Below, in pieces: positions 34,282-42,394 of a stretch of DNA of 64,000 nt (position 1 is its first letter; every line of letters starts with the position of its first letter). Source of the DNA: Anaerolineae bacterium (GTDB lineage Bacteria > Chloroflexota > Anaerolineae > Aggregatilineales > Aggregatilineaceae). Below the pieces are notes generated by a model that saw only the letters and a list, made by a program, of their open reading frames with translations, did not search any database and had not been told where the DNA came from. Location of the stretch: NCBI GenBank assembly GCA_027494015.1, contig JAOSJP010000012.1:186001-250000 (forward strand), written 5' to 3'. Made by a program: the position numbers and the translations under genes.

Positions 34282-34761
34282 ATGAGCAGCGACGAGTCCC
34301 GCTTCCTGGCCAGGCCGCACACCGTGCAGCAGCCCTGGCGCAACCAACGGCAGTTCGTGGCCACGCTGGGCCTGATCGGGGTCATCGGCCTGATCATCGC
34401 TGCGCTGTACCTGCTGCAAAGCTCGCGCAGCACGATTTCGGCGCGCGAGCTGGCCGAGATGAACGATTACCGCGCTCGACTGGAGCGCGATAATGAGCGC
34501 GTGCGCGCTGAGATCGCCAGCTTGCAGAGCCTGCCCCGCGTCATGACACGGGCGGCGGAGATGGGCTTTCGCCCGGCGAACCCGGACGAAATCCAGTACA
34601 TCATTGTGGATGGGTATCGGTACAACCGGCCCATCGTCACGCCAACGCCCTCCCCCACCGCGCAGTCTGCGGAGCAAATCTACGATGAGACGCTGGGCGG
34701 CTGGCTGCGCAAGCAGTGGGATAATCTGAAGCGGCAGCTAGACTCGTGGCGCAGCGGCTAG
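34282..34761 (+). CDS. FtsL/DivIC-like cell division protein
   Basis: 159 residues with a short cytoplasmic tail and one membrane helix at about 31-52 (VATLGLIGVIGLIIAALYLL). A coiled-coil stretch follows at about 58-90 (ISARELAEMNDYRARLERDN), then ASLQSLPRVMTRAAEMGF, a pattern shared by FtsL and DivIC. The C-terminal 40 residues are Pro/Thr-rich, then charged. It sits between rsmH and ftsI, exactly where ftsL lies in most dcw clusters. These proteins bridge FtsQ and the FtsW/FtsI synthase. ATG follows GGAGAAAG. FtsL versus DivIC cannot be settled from sequence alone. Confidence 0.75.
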   Translation: MSSDESRFLARPHTVQQPWRNQRQFVATLGLIGVIGLIIAALYLLQSSRSTISARELAEMNDYRARLERDNERVRAEIASLQSLPRVMTRAAEMGFRPANPDEIQYIIVDGYRYNRPIVTPTPSPTAQSAEQIYDETLGGWLRKQWDNLKRQLDSWRSG

Positions 34762-34789
34762 GGCGCCGCGCGCAGGACTCTCTGGGACC

Positions 34790-36568
34790 ATGATCCGCGA
34801 CGAGACTCTCAGCAGACGGCTCACTCTGGTTGGCGTGGTGCTGATCGGCATCAGCCTGGTGCTGCTCGTGCGTCTGCTGTCGTTTCAGTTCCGCATGAAC
34901 CCGGAGATCAAGCAGGCGCTCGCAGACCAGGCCAAGAACCGCTATCAGCAGACGGTTGAAGTGCTGCCCAGGCGCGGGCAGATTTTCGACCGCAACGGGC
35001 ACCTGTTGGCGACCAATTCGTTTGAGTACCGCATCGGCATCAGCCCCAACCAGGTCGTTGACCGTCAGGCAGTGGCGATTGCCCTTGCGCCATTGGTGGG
35101 CCTGCCGGAGAACCGTCTCTACAACCTGCTGCAGCCCAACGCAGACGGCACCTTTCCGCCGTATGTGCTGCTGGCCAGCCGCGTCAGCGCCGAGGTCGGG
35201 CAGGCCATCGCCGATCTGGGTGTGCCCGGCATCATCATCGAGCCGCTGCCCATCCGCATCTACCCGCAGGGCGAGCTAACCGCCCAGATCGTCGGCTTCT
35301 TCGCCGGGGCGGACGGGGCGCGGGCCAGCCAGGGCTACTACGGCGTGGAGGGCTACTACCAGACGTTGCTGGCCGGCCAGAGCAAGCGCGTCACCAAGAG
35401 CAACATCCCGCTGCTGGAGGAGAGCCAAACCCAGGCCACCCGCATCCGCGACGGGATGAACCTCATCCTGACCATTGACCGCGACCTGCAATACCTCGCC
35501 CAGGAAGTGCTGATGGGCTTTCTTGAGAAAGACCCGACGGCGACGGGCGGCACAATCCTGATCATGAACCCGCGCAATGGCGAAATCCTGGCGATGGCCA
35601 ACTATCCGTACTTCCAGCCCGGCGATCTGTCGGAAGAGAATATGAAGTACGCGCGCAACCAGGCCGTCGCCGATGTGTACGAGCCGGGGTCGGTCTTCAA
35701 GGTGGTGACCATGTCCCTGGCGCTTGATGTCGGGGTGCAAGACCTCAACTGGTCGTACTACGATCCGGGGTGTTTTGAGGCGGGCGGCGTGGCCATCTGC
35801 AACTGGGATCGCTCGTCGCACGGCAACCCCGACTTTGCGCAGGTCTTCATTGATTCGCTGAACACCGGCACGGCTACCATCTACAAGGAGATCGGCCCGT
35901 ACACGGTCTATCCCAAGCTGCGCGAGTTTGGCATTGGCAGCCCCACCGGTGTAGACCTGGAGGGCGAATCGCCGGGCATCCTGGTCGAGCCGGGCGATTC
36001 GTTGTGGAGCGAGGCGCAGTTTCTCAACAACAGCTATGGCCAGGGTGTGTCGGTCACGCCGCTGCAGATGCTCACGGCGGCCAACGCCATTGCCAACGAC
36101 GGGCTGATCATGCAGCCGCACATCGTCAAGGCGCGCATTGATGGCGGCCAGGTGATCGAGACGCAGCCCGCAGCTACCCATCGCCCGATCAGCGAGGAGG
36201 CGGCGCACAAAGCGCGCGACATCATGGTGCGCGTGCTGCGCGAGAGCAAGGAAATCGAGTTCGAATTCCCCGGCTATCTCATCGCTGGCAAGACGGGCAC
36301 CGCCGAAATCCCCGCGCCCTATGGCTACGAGCCGTTCGCGCCGGGCAACTCGATTGCCTCGTTCCTGGCCTTTCTGCCCGCCGATGACCCGGTGGTATCC
36401 ATTCTGATCAAGCTGGATCGCCCCTGGGGATACTGGGGCAGCATGACCGCCGCGCCGCTGGCCCAGGAGCTGCTGGAGCGCCTGGTGGTGCTGATGGAAA
36501 TCCCCCCGGACAATCTGCGCTACCAGCTCGTCGCCCAGGGCGGCAACCCCCTCGCGCGCGAATACTGA
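34790..36568 (+). CDS. ftsI: Division-specific peptidoglycan transpeptidase (PBP)
   Basis: 592 residues. One N-terminal membrane anchor (about 11-33), a dimerisation/pedestal domain beginning with RRGQIFDRNGHLLATN, then the transpeptidase domain. Catalytic motifs are all present: SVFK (serine about 301, in YEPGSVFKVVTM), SLN (about 356), and KTGT (about 500, in AGKTGTAEIPAP). It cross-links peptidoglycan at the septum outside the membrane. No C-terminal PASTA domain is seen. It is 28 bases downstream of the ftsL-like gene. Neighbouring mraY and ftsW support the division role over an elongation PBP2. Confidence 0.93.
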   Translation: MIRDETLSRRLTLVGVVLIGISLVLLVRLLSFQFRMNPEIKQALADQAKNRYQQTVEVLPRRGQIFDRNGHLLATNSFEYRIGISPNQVVDRQAVAIALAPLVGLPENRLYNLLQPNADGTFPPYVLLASRVSAEVGQAIADLGVPGIIIEPLPIRIYPQGELTAQIVGFFAGADGARASQGYYGVEGYYQTLLAGQSKRVTKSNIPLLEESQTQATRIRDGMNLILTIDRDLQYLAQEVLMGFLEKDPTATGGTILIMNPRNGEILAMANYPYFQPGDLSEENMKYARNQAVADVYEPGSVFKVVTMSLALDVGVQDLNWSYYDPGCFEAGGVAICNWDRSSHGNPDFAQVFIDSLNTGTATIYKEIGPYTVYPKLREFGIGSPTGVDLEGESPGILVEPGDSLWSEAQFLNNSYGQGVSVTPLQMLTAANAIANDGLIMQPHIVKARIDGGQVIETQPAATHRPISEEAAHKARDIMVRVLRESKEIEFEFPGYLIAGKTGTAEIPAPYGYEPFAPGNSIASFLAFLPADDPVVSILIKLDRPWGYWGSMTAAPLAQELLERLVVLMEIPPDNLRYQLVAQGGNPLAREY

Positions 36569-36631
36569 CGAGCTGGCTGGTCCAGCAGGCAGAGGAGTGG
36601 CTCCGGCGATGCCATCGAGGAGTAGCGCCGT

Positions 36632-37042
36632 ATGCGTGATATGCCTGACCCTCGTGACGCACATGTGCTCGTTGTAGAAGCGAATCCACCCCGCTTCGTG
36701 TCCATTGCCCGGCTGCTGGCCCATCTGGGCGTCATCCACTGCGAGTGGAAGACCAGCGGCTGGCAGGTGGTGCAGTTCGCTGACACGCTTCCCCCGCTCG
36801 ACCTGATTCTGATGAACATCGCGCTGCCCTATGAGGATGGCCCTCAGGCGTTGCGCAAAATGCGCAGCCACCCGCGCCTGAGCAAAACGCGCATTGTGGC
36901 GCTGGCGGAAGGCGCCAGCCCGGAGGTGCAGGCCGGGGCGCGCGCGGCGCTGTTCGACGGGCTGCTGAGCACGCCGCTGGATGCGGAGCGCTTCGCGGAG
37001 CAGATTCGCCGCCTGCTGGCCGGGGAAGCGGTGTGGGAGTAG
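36632..37042 (+). CDS. Degenerate receiver-domain protein
   Basis: A 136-residue protein with the receiver fold pattern: beta1 HVLVVEANPP, beta3 LDLILMNIALP, helix 4 region ALAEGASPEVQAGARAA, and LLSTPLDAERFAEQIRRLL. The residues needed for phosphorylation are changed. The acidic pair is Glu16-Ala17, the acceptor Asp is Asn62, the conserved Thr/Ser is Ala92, and the Lys is Thr114. It therefore cannot work as a normal phospho-switch and is probably a protein-binding pseudo-receiver. It is 63 bases after ftsI with GGAG before the ATG. Its role in wall synthesis is unknown. Confidence 0.8.
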   Translation: MRDMPDPRDAHVLVVEANPPRFVSIARLLAHLGVIHCEWKTSGWQVVQFADTLPPLDLILMNIALPYEDGPQALRKMRSHPRLSKTRIVALAEGASPEVQAGARAALFDGLLSTPLDAERFAEQIRRLLAGEAVWE

Positions 37043-37156
37043 CGGCGAAGGAGCCTCGCCTTTGTGGCGGCTCTGCTGCGCCCTGGTTGACCTCACCCCC
37101 GCCCGGCGTTGGCGCACCTCGCCGCCCCTTCTCTGCGACGGAGGGTCGGACAAATT

Positions 37157-37316
37157 AGAGACCATTTGGGAAGTTATCTCCCCCCACCCCAAACCCCTCC
37201 CCCTCAAGGAGGGAGGGGCTTAACGGGAGCGCTCCTATCCCTTCCCCCTGCGTGGGGGGGGGGAGGGCCGGGGATGGGGGGGCAAAGGCAGGCGCACGGC
37301 TTTTCAAACGGTCTGT
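37157..37316. repeat. Element C copy inside element E
   Basis: Ends AGAGACCATTTGGGAA (37157-37172) and TTTTCAAACGGTCTGT (37301-37316) match the terminal repeats of the copy at 16754-16906. The interior again holds GC-rich hairpins (CCCCCTCAAGGAGGGAGG and GGGCCGGGGATGGGG). Confidence 0.7.
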
Positions 37317-37401
37317 TGGTCAGTGTTGATTCAGTGCAACGACGGCTAATCACAATCAACGGGAGAAACGGGCAGCTTGAAGGAGAAGTTCGGATGCGGC
37401 C

Positions 37402-37433
37402 TGTAGGGGCGGGTTTGCAAACCCGCCCCTACA
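37402..37433. repeat. Palindrome P in element E
   Basis: A perfect 32-base palindrome with half TGTAGGGGCGGGTTTG, the same sequence as at 6352-6383. Confidence 0.8.
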
Positions 37434-37575
37434 ACCGGTTCCCTGAAGCCGCGTTATTCGGGAGAGGCTGTGCGCTCGCGCCTGGGCAGATCGCCCGTTA
37501 TGGCGTACAATGGCCGCTTGGTAGCGCGAGTCCGCTCGCGCTGTGACCGGCAACCGCTGTGAAGCCAGCCATCCT

Positions 37576-38592
37576 ATGACCCCTGAACTGCCATTCGCCC
37601 TCACCCTGGGGGCGATCACCTTCCTGCTCACGGCCATCTGGGGCGATCCCTTCGTCGAGGTGCTGCGCCGGCTGCGCGTCGGCAAGCAGATTCGCGAGTC
37701 CGGGCCGCGCTCGCACCTGGCCAAGATGGGCACGCCGACGATGGGCGGCATCCTGATTCTGGTGCCGGTTGTGTTGATCACCCTGGGGCTGAACCTGGCC
37801 CGCCTGGTGCGCGAGACGCTGACCGGCTCCAGCATCCTGCTGCCGCTGTTCGTGCTGCTGGCCTACGGCCTGCTGGGGGCGGTGGACGATCTGGAGGGGA
37901 TTCGCGGGCTGCGCGAGCGCGGCGAAGGCATGCGCGCCCGCGCCAAGTTCGCCGTGCAGGTGCTGCTGGCTGTGTTTGCGGCGGCAGTGATGGCTTTTGT
38001 GGGCGGGGGCTTTCAAAACGCGAACGGCGTGTACATCCCCCTCTATCCCGACTTCGTGGAGCTTCCCCCGCTGCTGTGGATACCGATCGCGGTGTTCTTC
38101 ATCGTAGGCATGAGCAACGCGGTCAATATCGTGGACGGGCTGGACGGGCTGGCCGGGCTGATCGCGGCCAGCGCCTTCGCCGCTTACGGGGCCATCGCCC
38201 ACCTACAGGGGCAGACCTTCCTGGTGCAGTTCTCCTTCATCATCGTCGGGGCGTGCTTTGGCTTTCTGTGGTACAACGCGCTGCCGGCGCAGATGTTCAT
38301 GGGCGATGTGGGGGCGCTGGCGCTGGGCGCGGCGCTGGGCACGGTGGCGCTGATGACCGGCCAGTGGCTGCTGCTGCCGATCATCGCCATCATCCCCGTC
38401 GCCGCCACGCTCAGCGTCATGCTGCAAGTGGCCTACTTCCGGCTGACGCACGGGCAGCATCTCTTCCGCATGGCGCCCCTTCACCACCATTTCGAGCTAG
38501 GCGGCTGGAGCGAGACGCAGGTCGTGCAGCGTTTCTGGCTGGTGAGCATTCTGGCGGCGATGCTGGGCGTGGCGCTGGCGCTGCTGCGTTAA
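37576..38592 (+). CDS. mraY: Phospho-N-acetylmuramoyl-pentapeptide transferase
   Basis: A 338-residue integral membrane enzyme that joins the UDP-MurNAc-pentapeptide to undecaprenyl phosphate, forming lipid I. Signatures: SHLAKMGTPTMGGIL near the N-terminus, the catalytic LLGAVDDLEG pair of aspartates, SNAVNIVDGLDGLAG, AQMFMGDVGALALG, and APLHHHFELGGW near the end. About ten membrane helices. The ATG at 37576 is chosen; a GTG 33 bases earlier is possible. In most clusters murE and murF would separate ftsI and mraY; here there are a pseudo-receiver and repeats. Confidence 0.96.
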   Translation: MTPELPFALTLGAITFLLTAIWGDPFVEVLRRLRVGKQIRESGPRSHLAKMGTPTMGGILILVPVVLITLGLNLARLVRETLTGSSILLPLFVLLAYGLLGAVDDLEGIRGLRERGEGMRARAKFAVQVLLAVFAAAVMAFVGGGFQNANGVYIPLYPDFVELPPLLWIPIAVFFIVGMSNAVNIVDGLDGLAGLIAASAFAAYGAIAHLQGQTFLVQFSFIIVGACFGFLWYNALPAQMFMGDVGALALGAALGTVALMTGQWLLLPIIAIIPVAATLSVMLQVAYFRLTHGQHLFRMAPLHHHFELGGWSETQVVQRFWLVSILAAMLGVALALLR

Positions 38593-38693
38593 GGGCGGCG
38601 GGCGCGTCGCCCGGACGACTTGCCTTTCACGCCTGGAACTATTCCCCCGCGCCAAACGTCTGTGATCGCAGATGCGCTGCCGCCCGGCTGCGC

Positions 38694-38699
38694 TATACT
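38694..38699 (+). promoter_or_regulatory. Candidate -10 box for the kinase gene
   Basis: TATACT at 38694-38699 with transcription expected near 38706 would give a 30-base leader to the GTG at 38736. No good -35 box. Confidence 0.35.
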
Positions 38700-38735
38700 G
38701 GAGACGTGCGGAGACAGAGCCAGGGGGTGATCGGC

Positions 38736-39611
38736 GTGGATCGCACCTTGATCGGGCAGGACGTCAATGGCTATGTGCTCGTGCGCCCGATCGGGACGGG
38801 GGGCATGGGGCGCGTCTACACAGCGTACCATGCCCAGTCACGCCGCCCGGTCGCCCTGAAAATCATGCTGCCGGAGTTCGCCGAAGAAGAGAGCTTCCGC
38901 ACGCGCTTCTGGCGCGAGGCCGAGCTGATGATCACGCTGCGCCACCCGCACATCGTGCCGGTGATCACCTACGGGGAGTGGCACGGCTATCTATACATCG
39001 TCATGCAGCTCATCAAAGGCCCGACGCTGGAGAGCATCCTGCGCCACCACCGCTTTTCGCCGCTCACGGCCTGGCAGATCGTGCGCCCGATCGCCGATGC
39101 GCTGGAATACGGGCACGCGCACCACGTGCTGCACCGCGACCTGAAGACCGGCAACATCCTCATCGAGCGGCAGGGCGACGGCAACCATGTCTACCTGACC
39201 GACTTCGGCCTGGGCAAGCGCCCCCACCTCGACACCCGCCTGACCGCCTTTGGCGTGTCGGTGGGCACGCCCGAATACATGGCTCCGGAGGTGGCGCTGG
39301 GGCTGCCCGCCGATCACCGCGCCGACCTGTATTCGCTCGGCGTGATCCTCTACGAACTGCTGCTCGGCGTTCTGCCCTTCCAGGGCACGAACGCGCAGAT
39401 GACCGCGCTGGCCCATGTGGACGAGCCGGTGCCGCTGCCGCGCCAGCATCATCCCCGGTTCCCGGAGCGCTTGCAGGCGCTGCTGCTGTACGCGCTGGCC
39501 AAAGACCCGGAGGCGCGCTTCCAGTCCGCGTGGGACTTTCAGCGCGCTTACTACGCGGTGGTGCAGGCGCTGGGTCCCGACGTGCGCCGCGCGTGCTATT
39601 GGGTGGTGTGA
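38736..39611 (+). CDS. Soluble serine/threonine protein kinase
   Basis: A 291-residue Hanks-type kinase. The glycine loop is IGTGGMGRVY (about 19-28), the ATP lysine is Lys42 in VALKIM, the catalytic loop is HRDLKTGNIL (about 132), the metal motif is DFGLGK (about 155), and there is YMAPEVAL and ADLYSLGVILYELL. The protein ends with the catalytic domain: no membrane helix, PASTA or other sensor follows, unlike PknB. The start is uncertain because GTG codons at 38706, 38727 and 38736 are in frame. 38736 has AGGGGG nine bases upstream. It follows mraY and may phosphorylate division or wall proteins; this is inference from position. Confidence 0.9.
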   Translation: MDRTLIGQDVNGYVLVRPIGTGGMGRVYTAYHAQSRRPVALKIMLPEFAEEESFRTRFWREAELMITLRHPHIVPVITYGEWHGYLYIVMQLIKGPTLESILRHHRFSPLTAWQIVRPIADALEYGHAHHVLHRDLKTGNILIERQGDGNHVYLTDFGLGKRPHLDTRLTAFGVSVGTPEYMAPEVALGLPADHRADLYSLGVILYELLLGVLPFQGTNAQMTALAHVDEPVPLPRQHHPRFPERLQALLLYALAKDPEARFQSAWDFQRAYYAVVQALGPDVRRACYWVV

Positions 39612-39619
39612 GCGGCGCG

Positions 39620-40561
39620 TCAGCCCTCGCGCCAGGCGATCTGGCGCCCATCGCGCCACCAGATCGCCACTTCGCCGCATGTCACCGGCTGGAAGCCTAG
39701 CTGATCGGCCAGGCGGCGCGCCGGGTTGCGCGTGGTCACGGCGACCACTACTGCGGCCAGGCTCGCCGCGCGGCAGGCGGCCATGCTGCGCGCCAGCAGC
39801 AGCCGGCCCAGACCGCGCCGCCGGTGCTGGGGGTGAACAGCCAGATCGAGCACGGTGGCCTCTTCGCGCGTGGCCGTCACCGCCACGTAGCCCGCCACCC
39901 GGTTTCCTCGATCGCGCGCGACCAGGCTGGCTTCCGCTTGCCAATGCCTGTTGGCGTCGCCAGCGCGCGCTTTGTGCAGCCGCTCGGCTGCGGCTGTTCC
40001 GGCTGATTCTGGCACTGCAACCCCTTCGATCCCTTCCTGGTGGGCGATCAGCGCCAATGTGTCAACTTGCGGCAGCAGGGCATCGTCCCAGCGCTCCAGC
40101 CGGTAGCCGGACGTGATAGGCAGAATCGGCACCGGCACGCGACCCAGCGGGCGAATCAGGCGGCAACGCTCGAAGAACGCCGCTTCGTGGCGCACCCAGG
40201 CCGCGCGCACCCCCGGTGATCCGTCGCGCATTCGTGCCTCAATCACCCGGACATCGTGCGTCCGCATCAGCTCGGAAAAGACGTAATCCACCAGCGTCTC
40301 GCCCAACACTGGCGGGACGATAGACAGCACGTACTGCACGATGACCTGGGCATGATCGTCACCGTGCCAGCGCCAGGCCGCGAAACCGCGCGGCTTCTCG
40401 GCATCGTCGTAAAGGCACACGGCCTGCAAGCGCCCGCGCTCCAGCGCCCGCTGAATCTGGGTCAGGCTTTCTTCGGGATCGCGGGCGTGTTCGGCGGCCC
40501 GCATCCGCAGCAGGGACTCGGCGTCTGCGTTGAGCAAGCGCAACGGGTGAAGGCGTACCAC
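39620..40561 (-). CDS. Tandem GNAT-like acetyltransferase
   Basis: 313 residues. The C-terminal half (about 165-313) is a GNAT domain with the acetyl-CoA loop VLDLAVHPQHRRRGLGRLLLAR and NPARRLADQLGF. The N-terminal half (about 1-150) has the layout of a second, weaker GNAT domain (AVCLYDDAEKPRGFAAWRW, VIEARMRDGSPGVRAAW) without the clear RxxGxG loop. The GTG start at 40561 follows AAAGGACGGAG. Convergent with the kinase gene, 8 bases apart. The acceptor substrate is unknown. Confidence 0.8.
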   Translation of the reverse strand: MVRLHPLRLLNADAESLLRMRAAEHARDPEESLTQIQRALERGRLQAVCLYDDAEKPRGFAAWRWHGDDHAQVIVQYVLSIVPPVLGETLVDYVFSELMRTHDVRVIEARMRDGSPGVRAAWVRHEAAFFERCRLIRPLGRVPVPILPITSGYRLERWDDALLPQVDTLALIAHQEGIEGVAVPESAGTAAAERLHKARAGDANRHWQAEASLVARDRGNRVAGYVAVTATREEATVLDLAVHPQHRRRGLGRLLLARSMAACRAASLAAVVVAVTTRNPARRLADQLGFQPVTCGEVAIWWRDGRQIAWREG

Positions 40562-40594
40562 CGCTCCGTCCTTTCTGGCAGCGCCGGGCGGTCG

Positions 40595-40682
40595 GGTTAT
40601 TGGTTACTGGTTATTGGTTATTGGTTGTTGGTACAGGGTGCGCTTGCGGCGAGGCCGCCCTCACCAACAACCGAAAGCCGAT
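40595..40682. repeat. Tandem seven-base repeats (TTATTGG type)
   Basis: 40595-40632 repeats GGTTATT/GGTTACT/GGTTGTT in register seven. After a GC-rich spacer, CACCAACAACCG (40662-40673) is the reverse complement of the array's end. It lies between the GNAT and MarR genes. Confidence 0.65.
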
Positions 40683-40776
40683 GTATAGATCACGCCGCCC
40701 TGTTGGGCTTCTCCATTAGTATACGGCATTGCCGGTTCTGGCGGCATGGCCCAATGGTCAGAGGGGAGGAGGGCTG

Positions 40777-41226
40777 TCAGGAATCGCCGAGGCGGATGTT
40801 CTGCAGCACGCCGAGCACGTGCAGGAAGGTATCGAGCTGCTCAGGCGTCACCAAGTCTTTGAACAGGTGATCGATCCGCGCTGCTGCCCGCTCAACCTGA
40901 GGGCGCTGGGCGCGACTCTGCGCGGTGAGGAAAATGCGCACGCTGCGCCGGTCAGCCGGGTCTACTTCGCGGCGCAGCAGGCCGCGCTGCTCCATGCGGT
41001 CGAGCAGGGCGGTCATCGAGGACGGGTGGCGGCACACCAGGGCGGCCAGGCGCGAGGCGCTGAGGCCATCTTCTTCGTAGAGCGCGCGCAGAGCGTACCA
41101 CTCCAGCACATTGAGGCCGGTCGGCGCGATCAGCCGCTCGTAGACCTGTTCAAGGTGGCGGTAGGTCTGTTCGATGTTGGTGGCGATGCAGCCGCCGAAG
41201 CGCAGGGAGCGTGTCGTCTCGTCCAT
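40777..41226 (-). CDS. MarR-family transcription regulator
   Basis: 149 residues with a winged helix-turn-helix: NVLEWYALRALYEED, then GLSASRLAALVCRHPSSMTALLDRMEQRGLLRREVDPADRRSVRIFLT, the latter part being the MarR wing. The start MDETTRSLRFGG at 41226 is preferred to the longer frame at 41292, which would reach into element A. Such repressors respond to small phenolic or oxidative signals. The target may be the gene itself or the adjacent GNAT or ribose-type importer genes; nothing in sequence proves it. Confidence 0.88.
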   Translation of the reverse strand: MDETTRSLRFGGCIATNIEQTYRHLEQVYERLIAPTGLNVLEWYALRALYEEDGLSASRLAALVCRHPSSMTALLDRMEQRGLLRREVDPADRRSVRIFLTAQSRAQRPQVERAAARIDHLFKDLVTPEQLDTFLHVLGVLQNIRLGDS

Positions 41227-41280
41227 AGCGGCGGATTGTACAGCAGGAGACGCCTGGGCGGCAAACCGGTTTGGTGGAAG

Positions 41281-41450
41281 GGGTGCGTGCAAAAGTTGAC
41301 ATGGACCTCACCCCCAGCCTCGCTGCGCTCGGCTTGCCCCCTCTCCGTTGACGGAGAGGGGGCGGCGAGGCGCGTCAGCGCCGAGCGGGGGTGAGGTCAA
41401 CCAGGACGCAGCAGAGCAACGCCCCTACCTGACACGTTTTGCACGCACCC
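41281..41450. mobile_element. Element A, complete 170-bp copy
   Basis: Perfect 14-bp terminal inverted repeats: GGGTGCGTGCAAAA at 41281-41294 and TTTTGCACGCACCC at 41437-41450. Inside is the long C/G-rich inverted repeat with tip CTCTCCGTTGACGGAGAG, and the ACGCAGCAGAGCAACGCCCC block near the right end. This is the only copy in the window with both ends clean, in reverse orientation to the others. It codes for nothing and is typical of a miniature inverted-repeat transposable element. Confidence 0.8.
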
Positions 41451-41454
41451 ATCT

Positions 41455-41520
41455 GGCAAGCGGTCTTCCCCTTTCCCTGGCTTTGGCCGGGGGAAGGGGC
41501 CAGGGGATGAGGGCGTTCTG
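41455..41520. repeat. Element B fragment
   Basis: Contains CCCTTTCCCTGGCTTTGGCC and GGGGAAGGGGCCAGGGGATG, the second half of element B. It lies between element A and palindrome P in the 400-base gap 41227-41626. Confidence 0.5.
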
Positions 41521-41576
41521 GCGAATGCCCAACATCGTGTTCGTGGACTTGGTGGGAGCCGCGATGCGCAGACAAG

Positions 41577-41608
41577 CGTAGGGGAGGGTTTCTAAACCCT
41601 CCCCTACG
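41577..41608. repeat. Palindrome P
   Basis: A 32-base inverted repeat with half CGTAGGGGAGGGTTTC and a central mismatch, 18 bases beyond the stop of the minus-strand ABC ATPase gene. It may double as that operon's terminator. Confidence 0.75.
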
Positions 41609-41626
41609 AGTCGCGCGGGAGCTGCG

Positions 41627-42388
41627 TCAGTTGTCGCGGTAATCGTCGCGCGCGCCCATGATATACTGCACGATCTCCTCGTGACTGGTCTCGGCCACGC
41701 GCTTGTCGGCCACTTTGCGCCCGCGATGCAGCACCACGATGCGGTCGCTGACGGCGAAGATGTCGCGGATGGTGTGGCTGATGACAATGACCGGCACGCC
41801 CTGGTCGCGCAGGCGGCGGATGAGGGCGAGCACTTCGCCCTGCTGGGCCACGCCGAGGTTGTTGGTTGGCTCGTCCATGATCATCAGCCGCGCGTTCCAG
41901 TAGACGGCGCGGGCGATGGCGACCGCCTGGCGCTGCCCGCCCGACAGCTTGTCAATCTTCTGCTTGAGTGAGGGAATGTGCACGTCCAGGCCTACCAGCA
42001 GCTTAGCGGACTCGCCCTGCATGAACTTATCATCGAGCACGCGCACCAGGCCGCCCAGGTATTCGCGCTTGTGCTCGCGCCCCAGGAAGATGTTGGCTCC
42101 CACGTCCAGGTTGCCGGCCAGGGCCAGGTCCTGGTAGATGGTCTCAATGCCCAGCTCGCGCGCCTCGGAGGGCTTGGAGATATGCACGTGCCGGCCCTCG
42201 AAGAAAAGCTCGCCGTCGTTGGGCTGGTACACGCCGGACACCATCTTGATCAGGGTAGACTTGCCGGCGCCGTTGTCGCCCACCAGGCCGACCACTTCGC
42301 CGGGATGCACGTCCATGCTGACCTGGTTCACTGCCGTCAGGCCGCCGAAGCGCTTGGTCAGGTTCTTGACGCTCAACATGGGTTCCAT
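41627..42388 (-). CDS. Ribose/xylose-type sugar ABC ATPase, single domain
   Basis: A 253-residue ATPase. Walker A is VGDNGAGKSTL, the signature is LSGGQRQAVAIARAVYW, and Walker B is LMIMDEPTNNLG, with ISHTIRDIFAVSDRIVVLHRG after it. This is the FrcA/single-domain subtype of the CUT2 sugar family, not the double-domain RbsA/XylG. The last gene of a three-gene minus-strand operon, 6 bases after the permease. Confidence 0.92.
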   Translation of the reverse strand: MEPMLSVKNLTKRFGGLTAVNQVSMDVHPGEVVGLVGDNGAGKSTLIKMVSGVYQPNDGELFFEGRHVHISKPSEARELGIETIYQDLALAGNLDVGANIFLGREHKREYLGGLVRVLDDKFMQGESAKLLVGLDVHIPSLKQKIDKLSGGQRQAVAIARAVYWNARLMIMDEPTNNLGVAQQGEVLALIRRLRDQGVPVIVISHTIRDIFAVSDRIVVLHRGRKVADKRVAETSHEEIVQYIMGARDDYRDN

Positions 42389-42394
42389 GACGCG

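Larger units (their letters stand above)
37062..37470. repeat. Nest of elements A, E and C
   Basis: 37062-37142 is the left half of A (GCTCTGCTGCGCCCTGG, then TTGACCTCACCCCCGCCCGG). At its tip (TCTGCGACGGAG) element E begins with GGTCGGACAAATT (37144). E is in turn interrupted near its end by C (37157-37316). It resumes at 37317 with CAGTGTTGATTCAG and its central palindrome. This fills nearly all of the 533-base gap between the pseudo-receiver and mraY. Confidence 0.72.
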
